Positions 20,134 to 31,715 of a DNA stretch of 64,000 nucleotides are shown here, piece after piece; the first letter of the stretch is position 1; every line of letters starts with the position of its first letter. A program made the translations under genes and the position numbers. The notes under the pieces were generated by a model. It did no database searches, was not told the DNA's origin, and worked only from the letters and a program-made list of their open reading frames with translations. Source of the DNA: Euclidia mi (lineage: Eukaryota > Arthropoda > Insecta > Lepidoptera > Erebidae); the NCBI GenBank assembly GCA_944739405.2, contig OX123182.2, forward strand, positions 68,947,183 to 69,011,182, read 5' to 3'.

Positions 20134-22974
20134 ATACTTAAAAGTAATATTCTCAAAATCAGGTTAGATGAGAAAGCAGATCTTGTGCGCTTTATGTGAA
20201 ATTCTTGAATGCAATCGAGATAAAGCTATATGACCATCATATATCTTAGCGATCATAATATATTTACTGAGTTACCCATTTTTCTCCGTCAGAAGTCAAA
20301 AGGAGTTTGATTTCTTGTTTGTTTCTGGCATTGATTACCACTGGTATTTTTTTATTTTTATACCTATTTAAGAAAATTGTATATCTATAGTTTTTACCTA
20401 GTATATGTATATCCTTTTCAAGACAGCGCTTTTTTACTATCTCAGTAAATATGTAATGTATTCTATAAAAATTCTATGACTTCAGTCCCCGCTTATTAAA
20501 AAGAAGTAGTACGACAATAAATTACCGAAATAAAGCAGAAACAATTACGTGAAACTTAAACAGGTAAAATAAAGTGAGCTATACATAATCATATATGATA
20601 ATATCGCGTATAAAGATGGTGGCATTTACGTAGTGTGCACTGTTATAGCGACACCTTGGCGACTTCCCCTACAAGTGTCATCATGAACCCGTTAACCCCG
20701 GACGACTTCCTTACATGATACTTGATCGACTATGCAAGCACACAATTTTTCTACCACTTTGCAATAATTTTACTTTCTCGTTCGGAATATCTTGTGTTTT
20801 TTTGTTGCAAAGTTTTTACGAGCCAGATGTTTTCGAATATTATGTCAGGAAAAGTGTGAAAATACAATTAAAGCTGCTACAGTTTATAAAATTAGTTTAA
20901 TTTCAATGTAACAAGCGCGTAAAAATAACACCGCGTTACACTTTAACGTGTTTAATTTGTCTTTAAGGGTTTGTCTACACTTATCTCAACGCTTCGGATA
21001 CTTTTCAATATGCGTGGTCACGGGGAAACGGAGGCCATCTTAATGTCTTAAGGTGGTATTAAAAAGTTATAATCTAGATAACTATACCAGGAGCAAAATT
21101 TGTAAAAAGTTTGTAACTCTACGAAACAATATTTCGGTCTAGCGACAAGCACAGGTATCTATTCCTATAGTTTCGATGTCGCATTCAGTACGGCAATCGG
21201 ACTTCGTTGCTCTTGTTATCGCAGACTTTATTATTGAGGTAAAGATACTATACCAGATAATTCAGATCGAATGCTTGTTTCCTCAGCCTAGCAGCCTCCA
21301 TAACTGAAACGTACCCAGACGTAGACTACGAAAAGCAATAAGCAATTGTATAAATATAAATTTTAATGTCAAAGAAGTTTTATTACAATGAGTGACAGTC
21401 ACAGTTTTGCAAGCACTTTTTCAGTTACTTAATAACAGAGCAAATAAATCTTTTATACTTCATACAAATTTATAATTCCGCCGTCAAATTTAAGTATGAA
21501 ATCAAAGCTGAACTTTGGGCTTTTTAAATGACTTTAGTAAAAAGTTCCTCCTTAAGTGTCCCGGCAGCCATGGGGTCGCGAACTTTATTTAATTTCCTGA
21601 TTGCGCAAATGAAAACGAGTAGAGGAAGGAGCCGTATTCCTACATCTGGCTGATTAATGTTGTTTGAGTTCGCCTCAAACTACATTATTTATTTTAATGG
21701 ATCTTTATTTGAATTTGTAGCCAACGTTACGCTGCATAAGATTATGTGTATAGCTCTATTTAAGAATTAAAGTTGCGTTATGTTACGATCGTTTTGCTAC
21801 GTGTGTTGGTTGGAAATTACACGCGTGGAAGCCTTATGCTACTTCAAATCGACATTACCTACTATGTTTACAATTCAAAAGGAATATGGAAAAGGAATCC
21901 TTATACTATTAATTAAAACTTTTCACTGCAGATGATAGTATTTTATGCTTATACCGAGTTTATGAAATATGCAGACTATAGATTATGCAGTAATCCATGT
22001 TTTATATTTTGAATACAAGTTCAAAGCATGTAATAGAAATTCCATATGAAATACCGTTGTGCCTTTTCAATATTCCTTTTCAGTGCTAGACTGTAACTTT
22101 TGGTTAAAAGTGTAACTTCCTCGCTTACATAGGGTGATACAAACTTGTGTAATTTTACCAATTTTGGTACAGGTAGTTTGTATTATTTTTAGCTAAGCTT
22201 TTTAAAGCTAATTACTGTACAGTGATGTTCTTTAAGTAAGGACAAAGGAAGTTCTTTAAGCTTTTAATAAAAAAAATAGATTCGGTCCAACTGTCTATAA
22301 GTATTATTTTCTTTAAATAATAAATTACGAGATTGAACGACACGACACGACGTTTAAATCACTCTCACGAGACATAATTCGTTTTGTATAATATTGCTTC
22401 ATACATATCGTGGGTATAATGGAAGAACTAAATAACTCAGATTTTGGCCAAATTGACCTTTTACCATTTTCGTGAACCCCAAAATGTGCCGCATCTTTTG
22501 GTCTAACAAACATTCTTATATCTTAACCCAGTCCAAAAATAAAGCCATTTTTGTGTTTCAATTATAGAAATAAATAAGTATAAATGAACATTAAATGTTA
22601 GTAGAAAAAATGACTAACTCTATAAATAAATGAACAACTGTGACTTCTGATCACTTGAGTATGAAATAAATAAGCTAAATTGAGTTATTTAGTTCTTCCG
22701 CGCACGAAAATAATTTAATGAAACTAGTCAAGTTGAAGAAAAACTAAACAACTTGAGTTATTTAATTCGGGCATTAATGAGCATTCATTCGGTTTTTAAA
22801 TAACTATTATTATTTATTTCTTCTTCGAGAAAATGTAAATTTATAAGAGATTCCAATCAAATAAATATAAATAGGTGAAGTTATTTAATATTTCTATTTA
22901 TAGTATACGCACGTAAGCAAAGTTATCGTGCAATTCAGTAGTACAAATTAGCGCGAAATAATGGAAACCTATAG
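20134..22974. other. AT-rich stretch without recognised genes
   Basis: About 2.8 kb with only short frames and no repeat family or terminal signature that I recognise. It may be single-copy intergenic DNA or old decayed transposons. Confidence 0.5.
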
Positions 22975-23045
22975 ACCAACCATTCTCAAAGTGTGCTCCG
23001 CGGAGCGCCAGTGCTCCACGAAGCATCTCTAGAGGCTCCACGAAA
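22975..23045 (+). mobile_element. possible hAT-like terminal fragment
   Basis: The string ATTCTCAAAGTGTGCTCCGC and the following GGAGC.CCAGTGCTCC..GGCTCCACG resemble termini of hAT-family non-autonomous elements. No partner inverted repeat or 8-bp duplication was found. Confidence 0.35.
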
Positions 23046-23254
23046 ATTTGCTCCAATTAAAATAAAATTACTTAAATAGGTATAACTAAATCACTAGATA
23101 GCAGAATACAGCAAATGATCGATTTAGATTCTAAACTCACTGCAACTTAAAGTAGTAGTACGTGCAATATGCTATGTTTTTAACGGCGTTTTATTACAAT
23201 CGGATAATTATAATAAAAACAGATATACTACTATTAGACATGTTATGTTCCTAA

Positions 23255-23345
23255 GGTTGGAAGCGATAGCCTAGTGGAGATATCAACAGACTGCCATTCA
23301 CAGGGCTCGGGTTAGAATTCTAGGTCGTAAATTTTCGAAGTAATG
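23255..23345 (+). mobile_element. tRNA-derived SINE head, family S2, copy a
   Basis: The A-box-like GATAGCCTAGTGGAG is followed by a degenerate B box (GGTTAGAATTC) and AATTGTTAATTATGGCTTGCC, as in the copy at 24950. Downstream sequence diverges, so only the head is recognised. Confidence 0.6.
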
Positions 23346-24084
23346 TGTTTCAATTGTTAATTATGGCTTGCCTCGTGCCTCAGAGAGCAGCTCTTTAAGA
23401 CTGGGCGGTGTGGACACCTCTCCCTACTTTTTTCTGATATCAAGATTTGATGTCTTCCAGCCACCGGTGCAGGCTAGGTTTCTTAAAGCCTTTAGTACCG
23501 TGGGCCAAATCCATACAGAGCATAATTTTCATAGGTTATTTAGAAATCCGTGGAGTCAGCCCGGCCGCCGTGGCTGACTTTTGTGGATTACGAAAATGCC
23601 TCCAACCCCATTGGAACTGGGGTGTCCTGCAATGCTCTGCCTACACTACATATCTCTCAGAGAGCTATGTAAAGGACAATGAATAAAGGATAATAGGATT
23701 TCGCTGATGGATAATTTCCAGAACGAGATTATCCAGCAGAAGACCAAAGAAACTGACATAGATCAGAGTTATAGCAAATTGAATGGGGGAACTTATGGCC
23801 AGTCGTTTAAAAAGCAGGTTTTTAAATTAAGGCCACGCCTCAGCAAGCGTAGTGTTGGCCGCCAGAATGGGTCTTGTGGCATACCCTGGGGAAGTCCACC
23901 TCTAGGAGTGATAGGCTGATGAAATGACCTAAATGAGAAGAAGTAGTTAATATACTTGTTTGACCATTATACGCTCCCTTCCTATTATGAAAGCCTAAAG
24001 GTGAGAAAATACATCGCGAGATAGCGAGCAAGGCGTGACGTGGCAAACCGATACTCTAACTCTAATTATTATACCCATATTTGG
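23346..24084. other. unassigned stretch
   Basis: The start overlaps SINE S2 remnants; the rest has no coding frame I trust. A locally GC-richer patch (GGAGTCAGCCCGGCCGCCG near 23550) is unexplained. Confidence 0.3.
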
Positions 24085-24275
24085 CCATATCATGCATTTT
24101 AAGGTCCTACGTAAAAAGGGGGTCTATTGACGTTGCTGGGCACATTACCAGATTTCGTTCTACTACTGAGAATTCAAAAAAATCAGTTACCTACACTCTT
24201 GCCTAACCCGGGAATCGAACCCAAGACCTCTCGATCAACAGACGTATAGGTTATTTACTGTGCCATGGAGGCAAT
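24085..24275 (-). mobile_element. tRNA-derived SINE, family S1, copy c
   Basis: On the minus strand it has an A-box-like TGGCACAGT, a B box GGTTCGATTCC (plus 24211-24221) and the S1 body (AATCTGGTAATGTGCCC). Without the tail, so 3'-truncated or decayed. Confidence 0.75.
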
Positions 24276-24309
24276 CAGCGACAAAATAAATATAAAATAT
24301 ACGAAGATT

Positions 24310-24745
24310 TATGTCAGTAATATAGTCTTTTCTACAAATGTGGACCTTTTTGCTCAACTTCTTCATTCAATTTGTCTAGTAATTAAGCACAGTATGCTGC
24401 AGTAATAGTTATCCCTTTCGATCTCACTCCATGAACATCTCAAAAAGCAATCAGCATCACTTTCCTAGCAGAATAAACGGCATTTGTCCTTTGGAGTCGG
24501 TTCCTCCTTAGCAATTTACTGTTTGGAATATATTATGTATTTGGGTGTATAATGGTGTATCCACGTTTCATCTACAGTCTTTATTTGGACCAAAACTTGG
24601 ATTTATTAGGCCTTAACTACGCAAACAGAGCTTTAAAAAAATGTTCATTCAACGGGTCAACGCGGTTTTGGTCTTAACGTGAGCAAACGCAGCACCCATC
24701 GCGCTGGGAGCTTGCTCATGCTTAAATCTTCATTTAATATGTAAC
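24310..24745 (-). pseudogene. mariner-family transposase relic
   Basis: Translating the minus strand in mixed frames gives LNEDLSMSKLPARWVLRLLT, then VDETWIHHYTP, then AKEEPTPKD and ITITAAYCA. These follow the order of conserved blocks in Tc1/mariner-superfamily mariner transposases: the linker, the first catalytic Asp block VDETW..HYTP, and the region before the second Asp. Several stops and frameshifts interrupt it and neither terminus is visible. It is an old inactive copy next to a SINE. Position in the family (mauritiana, cecropia or other) cannot be told. Confidence 0.75.
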
Positions 24746-24949
24746 TAATTCATTTGTTGGTCATTATCATACCCTCTACTGTATCTCTTACTCAATTCAG
24801 CGGTCGTCTAGCATCATTTGGTGAAATTTTGCGAGGTTATCTTCAATGGTCCCAGTGTTTGGACGTCCCGGACCTTGGTTCCTTAGCTCTTACGACCAGG
24901 TTTAAATTCAGCTGCCCAAAATTTTACTGTAGTAAATGATGGAGCAGTG

Positions 24950-25370
24950 AGGCAGCGATAGCCTAGTGGAGGTACTAATAGTTGTCCATGCAGGGGGTAT
25001 CGGGTTCGAATCCACGGCACGCACCAATGACTTTTCAAAGTTAAGTGCGTATTAAATTGTTAATTATCGCTTGCCCCGTGCCTTGGAGCACGTTAAACTG
25101 TCGGTTCTGGCTGTTTGGAAGATCTTTGACAGTCATTACGGGGATTCCGTATCCTCAAATAAACTGTTACTGGTCTAAACCATGGAATATCGCTATCCCT
25201 TTGGGTTGCGGAGATCAAACGGTTGTCGCTCTGTGGAAAAGTTCATATTCCGTCATACCTGATTAGATCAATAAGCGGACCTCGGGCTCTAAGACGTGTA
25301 AGTCTTGGATGCAACCGGGATATCGCTAGCGCGATCATGATGTAGCAGAGAGTCCCCATAAACGGAGTTT
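24950..25370 (+). mobile_element. tRNA-derived SINE, family S2, copy b (best preserved)
   Basis: A-box-like GATAGCCTAGTGGAGG and B box GGGTTCGAATCC, then GTTAATTATCGCTTGCC, GAAGATCTTTGACAGTC, TAAACCATGGAATATCGC and the end TAAGTCTTGGATGCAACCGGG. Other copies: 23255 (+, head), 47030 (+, 3' part), 47995-48360 (-) and 50310-50745 (+). Confidence 0.75.
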
Positions 25371-25750
25371 TAATCAAACTGGAATGGCCTCGGCATAGTG
25401 CCTTTTAAAAACAAGAATTTAATGGCAGCTCGATACAACATTTCCCATTTTCACAAAACACACTCACATTGACTTAATCGTATGGCTGTCAAATAGCAAC
25501 TACTGCTACAAAATAGCTGAAATGTTGGTGGGTAACTGCCACAATAAGTAAAATTACATCCACAACACTTTTTTTGACGAGTGCTGCTTCCTTCAGGTTG
25601 AGGTCGAAAACTTTTCAGACCACCCTAGTATGTTTTAATGCAAAGGCAAGTTATTTTTGTTTTAGTTGATTTTTGAAGATTTATAATAAGTCATTTAGTT
25701 GATTTTATTATTATTATTATTATTGATTTTATTTTTTTTATTTTATTTAG

Positions 25751-26907
25751 TTGATTTTACTGCACCGCAAAAACAGGATCAAGAGTTTAAGCAAGCTGGT
25801 GACCTACTTTCTTCACAGGTACAAGAAACATTTAAGGATGCGTCGCTTGATTATACGTCGTTCGTGCCTGAAGCTTCTTCATCCAAACAAGTCACACCAT
25901 CATTCAGTCACCAAGCTTCTACATCCAAACAAAACACACCACTATTCAGTCACGAAGCTTCTACATCCAAACAAGTCACACTACCATTCAGTCACCAAGC
26001 TTCTACATCCAAACAGGTCACACCAGCATTCAGTCACCAAGCTTCTTCCTCCAAACAAGTTACACCACCATTTAGTCACCAATCTTCTACATCCGAACAA
26101 ATCACACAACTATTCAGTCACCAAGCTTCTACATCCAAACAAGTCACACTTCAGCTACCAAGTCCAATAATTGTTAAAAAGAAATGCTCTTTGGGAGAAT
26201 ACTTAGCCTACCCAGAAACGCCAATAAGAAAAGGAAAAAGGCAAACTGAACGACAGCCATACGCCATTAGTTCTCAAAATTTTAAAGCAGCATTACATAC
26301 GAAACAAAAAGAAAAAGAAAATCTGTTAAAAGTAAAAGAGGAGAAGAAGTTGATTAAAGAAAAGAAAAAGACTGAAAATGCAAACAAAAAGGCTAAAAGA
26401 AGTGATAAAATTTCAACTGGAAATAAAAATCTTCCACTGAATAATGAGACTGTTGATTTTGAGGAGATAAATACAACTTTAGGGAATAATAGCCAACAAT
26501 TGATTGAAGACTCTGGGCAAGAACATGATCTGATACCAAAGAAGGTAAAAAGAGAATCAGACATCAATAATAAGGAAGAAAAAGAAATACCAGCACAAAA
26601 AAAGATAACAGTTTTGAGTAATATTTTAATACAACCTAGTAACATAGTACCAAAGCCTACTTGTGAAGTTTGTCATTTCAATGTTACAAAGAATGAATTG
26701 ACTTGCAGTGCTTGTTCAAAAATCTTTCATGTGCGTTGCATTCCACAGAAACACAGGGAAAATATACCCGACAGCTCCGATTTACATTTATTTTTATGCC
26801 ACCTTTGTTTTGAAGTAGATGATTCTCTCTCTGGAGATTCTGACTCATCAACATCAGCTAAAGAAATGTTTAATTTAGTTAATAGAGTCAAACGCAATTT
26901 ATTTTAA
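25751..26907 (+). CDS. terminal exon of a PHD-finger protein, probably a pogo/Tigger-like transposase C terminus
   Basis: The open frame to TAA at 26905-26907 is preceded by a T-rich tract and TTTAG at 25746-25750, a good splice acceptor. The hydrophobic Leu/Phe start upstream of it is probably intron. Read from 25751 the protein has a 14-residue tandem repeat of about 6.8 copies (core QASTSKQVTP.FSH, DNA period 42 bp, 25870-26155), then YPETPIRKGKRQTER and a long Lys/Glu coiled-coil-like region. A C4HC3 PHD finger near the end has Cys pairs C-x2-C, C-x2-C, H-x2-C and C-x2-C at 26662-26810. A P-x-RKGKR segment, basic coil and terminal zinc finger are seen in insect pogo/Tigger-type transposases, but the DDE core is not in the window. 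A host chromatin gene exon is the alternative. Confidence 0.5.
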
Positions 26908-27247
26908 AGACTTCTAGGTATAAGATTTAAGTTTAATGTTTTGTTGAGATTTTATTTAATGTGTAAAGTTTTGATTTATAACTTTATGGTACTGGGCAAT
27001 TACTGTGCTGTGATGTGGGCAATTAGTGTAAGCAGTGGGCAATGACTGTGCTATTTTGATGTTTTTAAATTGATTTCATTATTTTCTAAAATATGTCAGT
27101 TTTAACTAAAAACTGTTGATACTCTGTTAGAGACTTTATTTACCTATAAGAAAAAAAGTAATAAGTGATTGAAAGTTAAAATATTTCTTTTATTTTTAAT
27201 GTCAATTAGTTTGAAGTCCTTAAGTGGGCAATAGCTATACGGTTTAC
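26908..27247 (+). other. 3' flank of the PHD exon, with repeated GGGCAAT
   Basis: The motif TGGGCAAT occurs near 26993, 27016, 27040 and 27223. The last copy lies in GTGGGCAATAGCTATACGG, directly before unit U. Repeated subterminal motifs next to an abrupt boundary suit a DNA-transposon end, but no matching left terminus was found. Confidence 0.35.
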
Positions 27248-27879
27248 CCTACCTATAATGAAGTTTAACCGTTATAAAAGAACTTCATTCTATTCGTTTG
27301 TTCATAGGAAATTCTATTGCTGGATACGTGTCATGAATACTGCGTAAAATTCGTGTCACTTAGTATGCATCTTCAAAAGTCAAAGTTGGGTGTCACGGTG
27401 AAACAATGCAGCGTCGGCAACTCGTTTTCGTATAAAGAGATTTATCTGTGATAGTGGATCCGAGGTAAACGGGGTTACGACGTGATCGACGTTCCTTACC
27501 TTTTGTCTCTTTGTAACTCATACTGACGTATTTATTTTGTAGCAGGTAGCCGATACTCGTAAAACACGGCTCATGCGATATTTAGTTCTACTGGCCATCG
27601 ATTTTGTGCCCTCCAGACACAAAGTCTTTGAAGAAAAGTCTATATATACACAGCGTTGAACCACCTGACGTATTCTAAGACAGACTACGACTTTTATAGA
27701 CTAAGAGCACTTGATTCTGCATTCATGAAATCTTAACAATAGGCTCTTCACTTGTAAAGGTTTTTACCTGATATTATGTTCAAGTGATATATGAGTATAA
27801 TAGAATGTTGGTTAAAGAATAGCCTTTTTTGGTTTACATTTCTTATAGTACAACCGATATCTACTATCTTTGCAATTAA

Positions 27880-28436
27880 TTATAATTTATGAACAGCCAA
27901 AACGTGTCCAAAAAGGCACGATTGGCTGTGCATAGAGGGGTATTAGTGCCTACCCTTATGTACGGTAGTGAAAGTCGGGTATGGCAGAAGAGATTTGAAA
28001 GTAGAATAAATGCAGTGGAAATGAAAGCACTGAGAAGTATGTGTGGTGTATCTCTGACCGAAAGAGTAAAGAATTGTGTGATAAGAGAGTGTTGTGGGGT
28101 AAAAGAAGATGTAGTGACAAGCATTGAGAAAGGCATGTTAAGATGGTTTGGGCACATGGAGAGGATGGATGACGATAGACTGACAAAGAAGATATATAAG
28201 GCAAGTGTGAATGTGACAAGACAAAGAGAAAGACCTAGGCGGACGTTCTCTGACCAGATTGGAGACATCATAAAAAAAGGACAGGTCAGAAGTACTCTTA
28301 ACAGAAGAGCATGCATGAGAAACTTCATGGGAGTGAATGAAGCAAGAGAGATATGTCAGGATCGTTGCAAATGGCGTTCCGTAGTCTCTGCCTACGCTTC
28401 AGGGAAACAGGCGTGAGTCTATGTATGTATGTATCT
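27880..28436 (+). pseudogene. RTE-like LINE ORF2 C-terminal fragment with (TATG)n tail
   Basis: A 175-codon open frame (27889-28416) gives the post-RT end of a LINE ORF2: GVLVPTLMYGSESRVWQKR, MKALRSMCGVSLTERVKN, GMLRWFGHMERMDDDRLTKK and the terminus SAYASGKQA, followed by CTATGTATGTATGTAT. It is 5'-truncated and not functional alone. The RT half of the same family is at 55015-55904. Inserted in unit U, replacing about 18 bp (GGAATGGCTAGAATAATT in other copies). The end of the ORF plus the tail is shared with SINE S1. Confidence 0.85.
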
Positions 28437-28947
28437 TATCTTAGTATATTCTGTGATCCATGTTGTGTAGTACAAAGTGTCACTACTCCATTTTATTCTG
28501 TTGCCATTACGAGAAAGAAGGAGAGAACTCTATACCAACCTGTCTGGCTAGTCTGGTATAGTAGGTCAAATCCTGCTATTATCACTTAGCTATTGTGACG
28601 CAAATTAGGAGAGGCCTTTGTCCAGACGTGGACTGCCAAAGGCTGTAAGATGATCTCGTAGCGTAAATTATCTGCAAGCCACGTTATCAGAATATTATTA
28701 ATTATATTTATGATTAGAATTCAGCTTTCGGTTATATGCGATTGAGTTGAACATTGTTAATGTAGTTCAGCAATGTTTTAAATATTTATAACTGTGTTTT
28801 GAATTTCAAAGTGAACTGATGGCTAACGAGAAGTCAACCTCAAACATAAAACGCTCCCAAAACTTACTTACAAAAACTGAGTACAAAATAACTCTTATAA
28901 AACTTCATTCAAAATAGATATCTATTATTCATATTCAACATTTCATC

Positions 28948-29248
28948 TCATCAGCTATAGCATAATTATGTATTTATATTTATGTATATATTTATGTAGA
29001 TATTATATTTATGTGTGTATCATATCTATGAATAATTATATATATTTATAGTATATTTATGTTTATAATATGTACCTAAATTATTAATATGTATCTAATA
29101 CATATCTATCCTATTTTTCACCACATGGCTAATGCACCTACCTCATCTATCTCTGCACCACCAAAAGGTTGACTGGCAGAAAATGCCACTAGGCATTAAG
29201 TCCACCTGTGTACGATTTTTGTGCATAAAGAATAAAATAAATTAAATA
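28948..29248 (+). mobile_element. LINE 3' UTR fragment
   Basis: It interrupts unit U within CAACATTT|CCGTTGCG. The left half is (TATTTATG)-type low-complexity; the right half has GGCATTAAGTCCACCTGTGTA and an AATAAAATAAATTAAATAAA tail, a common lepidopteran LINE 3' end. The short duplication ATTT fits a retroposon. A related end lies on the minus strand at 62907-63055. Confidence 0.7.
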
Positions 29249-29866
29249 AAATTTCCGTTGCGCGTCTGCTTGGTAGGAACTCAACTTTTCGTATTTAAGT
29301 ATTATGACAGCATGGCATTATAGAACGACGAAGTACAAGTAACAAAGGCAGAAACAGCCCACATTTCAGTTTTGTACCGTCTTCACAATTCTCCAGCAAA
29401 ATTATGCAAGCGGTAATCGGATTGGCAAATGCAGCTATGCTACTTGAAGTAGACAAACAGCAAATACGGACTTACCTTAAACTTCGAGTCTGACAGATAG
29501 ATGGAAATTACATTATATCTCCTCCGCTTTAGCTCCCGTTAGATATTATCTGTTTCTTTTGTTTTCTTAAGTTGTATTTATAGGCAGTAAGTGTCATATT
29601 AATAGGACACTAAACGTGACAGAATTTAAGATTTTCTTTCATAAAGTATTATATGAGAAAATCTTTTATTCGTTTGCGTGGTGTATGTTGATGCCAATTT
29701 GGTTCAGGGTTGGTCGTGTGCCTGGTGAATAAGCGGTCTCAGTTGCGATTGCTGGGTTGAGAAACTTCTGTTGTTCTTTCGGCGAGTGTGCTCAATAGCA
29801 GCACGAAAGCCGGAGCCTACAGATGAGCTGTAAAAAATCTACACTGTAGCTAGAGTACACATGTAA

Positions 29867-30071
29867 TCTGTATATATAAAGTTATTGCGTTACTGACTGA
29901 CTGACAGATAAGCTACAGCTAAAACTATTAGACGCAAGAAGCTGAAATTTGGCATGTATGTTCCTTGGCGATCTTAGGTGTGCATTAAGAAGGGATTTCC
30001 GGAAATTCCCACGGGATCGGCCAGAAACGGTTAAATAAAAAAGGGCTGGCGTAGCTGCCAGCATCCTCTAG
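29867..30071 (+). mobile_element. non-autonomous Helitron inside unit U (copy 2)
   Basis: Starts TCTGTATATATAAAG after a host A, ends with a perfect hairpin GCTGGC-GTAGCT-GCCAGC (30045-30062), then ATCCT and CTAG (30068-30071) before a host T. Equivalents are at 8755-8828/16787-16921 and 57657-57872. Confidence 0.85.
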
Positions 30072-31524
30072 TGATAATATAAAATGTGATTGTTTAAAAT
30101 TAATATAACGTAACAATTGATATGTAAGCATTGTAAGGTACTGTTGACACTACCTAATGGATCGTTATCTAAAACAAAGAATTATTATTATAAGCTTGTT
30201 ATTATATGGAATTTCAAAGCAAAGATTAAGGATGTGGGTGTTCCGTACAATACGTACAGCTCTGCGTTGGCAGACTCGTCCTAAACACCCACATTTTGCA
30301 AGAACGAATATATTGATTTATTGTTCTCTCTTCAATTTAATGTCATGTCGTATCAAGTGGCCCAACATTTTCCCTCTTCTGTTCTCAATTGTTTTTAAAA
30401 TATGTCTCTTTTCCTTTACCATATTTAGAACTTCCTCACTTGTCTTTCTTTATTGTTCTAGACAATTAAAATTTGATATATTTGTTTTCCTTTATTTAAT
30501 ATTTATGTACTCTTCTCTAGTCGTACGTTACATCAAATGCCATCAAAAGGTTACACTCTCCATGAAAGCACGTAACTTAGACAGCTGTTTATTCGCTTGT
30601 TTGGCAATTTTATGACGCACTCTCTTTTGCAGTAAAAGCGTATTTAAAGTGAGCTCGACGGCCAATAAATAGAAACCACTTACATTGGTTTTCAAGATAT
30701 CTGCAAAAGAAAGAAATTATTTAAAAAAATAAACCCTATCTATCGCTATCCGATTGCTCTGTCAATCGTAACCGAAGCAGAAAACAAATAGGAGTTTGCT
30801 TTTGTAATCGTGGGACGTTGAATACAAAAAATATCTATGGTGTTAATAAAGCAATTCATTGAAATAATAATGTTGTATAGTTCTTCTTTTTGTTGTTGTT
30901 AGTTTACAGACTTGAGGTTTGTAAAAATTGCGTGGAGTAAACAAAAGTACAAGTAGTTGGGAGACTGTATTAATATTTTAATACAGAATACATCTTGTGT
31001 ACCCTCGAAATTTAACAGACTTGCTTTTAAAACAACTTTAATACAGAAATTTAACACTACATTCCTTCAAACCGTACCTTTCAACATTTATTAATTTCCA
31101 TCCATGCTACGAATTAGTATTTTTTATGAACTCGAAAACAGTATAAAGAAAACCTACCGTTGCGATTTGCTCTCAGTTCTAAAGAAACAATGTTTTATTC
31201 AGGAGATAAGACTGGTCTTATTGTTACTTGGTAGAAGCTCAAATAAATTATTAAGGACAAGGTAATCACTCCGTCTGCGAAGAAAATACTATGTACAATG
31301 AAAAATGTCTTTCACAGGTTATGGTGAACATATTGCGGACTACATTTATTTGTTGATGAGAGCATGAATAAAATGAGGAAATAGTCGAGAGCGGTGTCGT
31401 AAATAGAGATTGTCGCAATGTGATCGTTAGTACAATCCGGATTTTCGCTTCGCCCTTAAAAGCGAGTACTGTTACAAATTTAAAACTGCCCGACTGGCTA
31501 AAGCACTACTAAAAGCCACAGCAG

Positions 31525-31715
31525 TACACAGCACTGTGTAGGCGTTCGGAGGCGTATGGGCGTTAACGGCGCGGGCAGACGAAGGCGGCGGAGGCGACGA
31601 CGACACGGCGCGGCGGCGCGGGCCGGCTCCCGGACTCCCGGCGCGCGACGCGACGCCCGGCCACGTCAACAGTCTTACCCACTCTGAGTGCCGCACTCAC
31701 ATTCTATTGCGAGTG
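31525..31715. other. GC-rich island inside unit U (copy 2)
   Basis: CpG-dense block equivalent to 18215-18405 and 59190-59345, including GGCGGCGGAGGCGACGACGA. An open frame on the minus strand (31696-31472) lacks an ATG and is not preserved in copy 1. Confidence 0.6.

Noticed and set aside
31472..31696. Minus-strand ORF across the GC-rich island (also 59155-59355)
   Set aside because: No ATG start, low-complexity Arg/Ala/Pro/Ser content, and the frame is stopped in copy 1.
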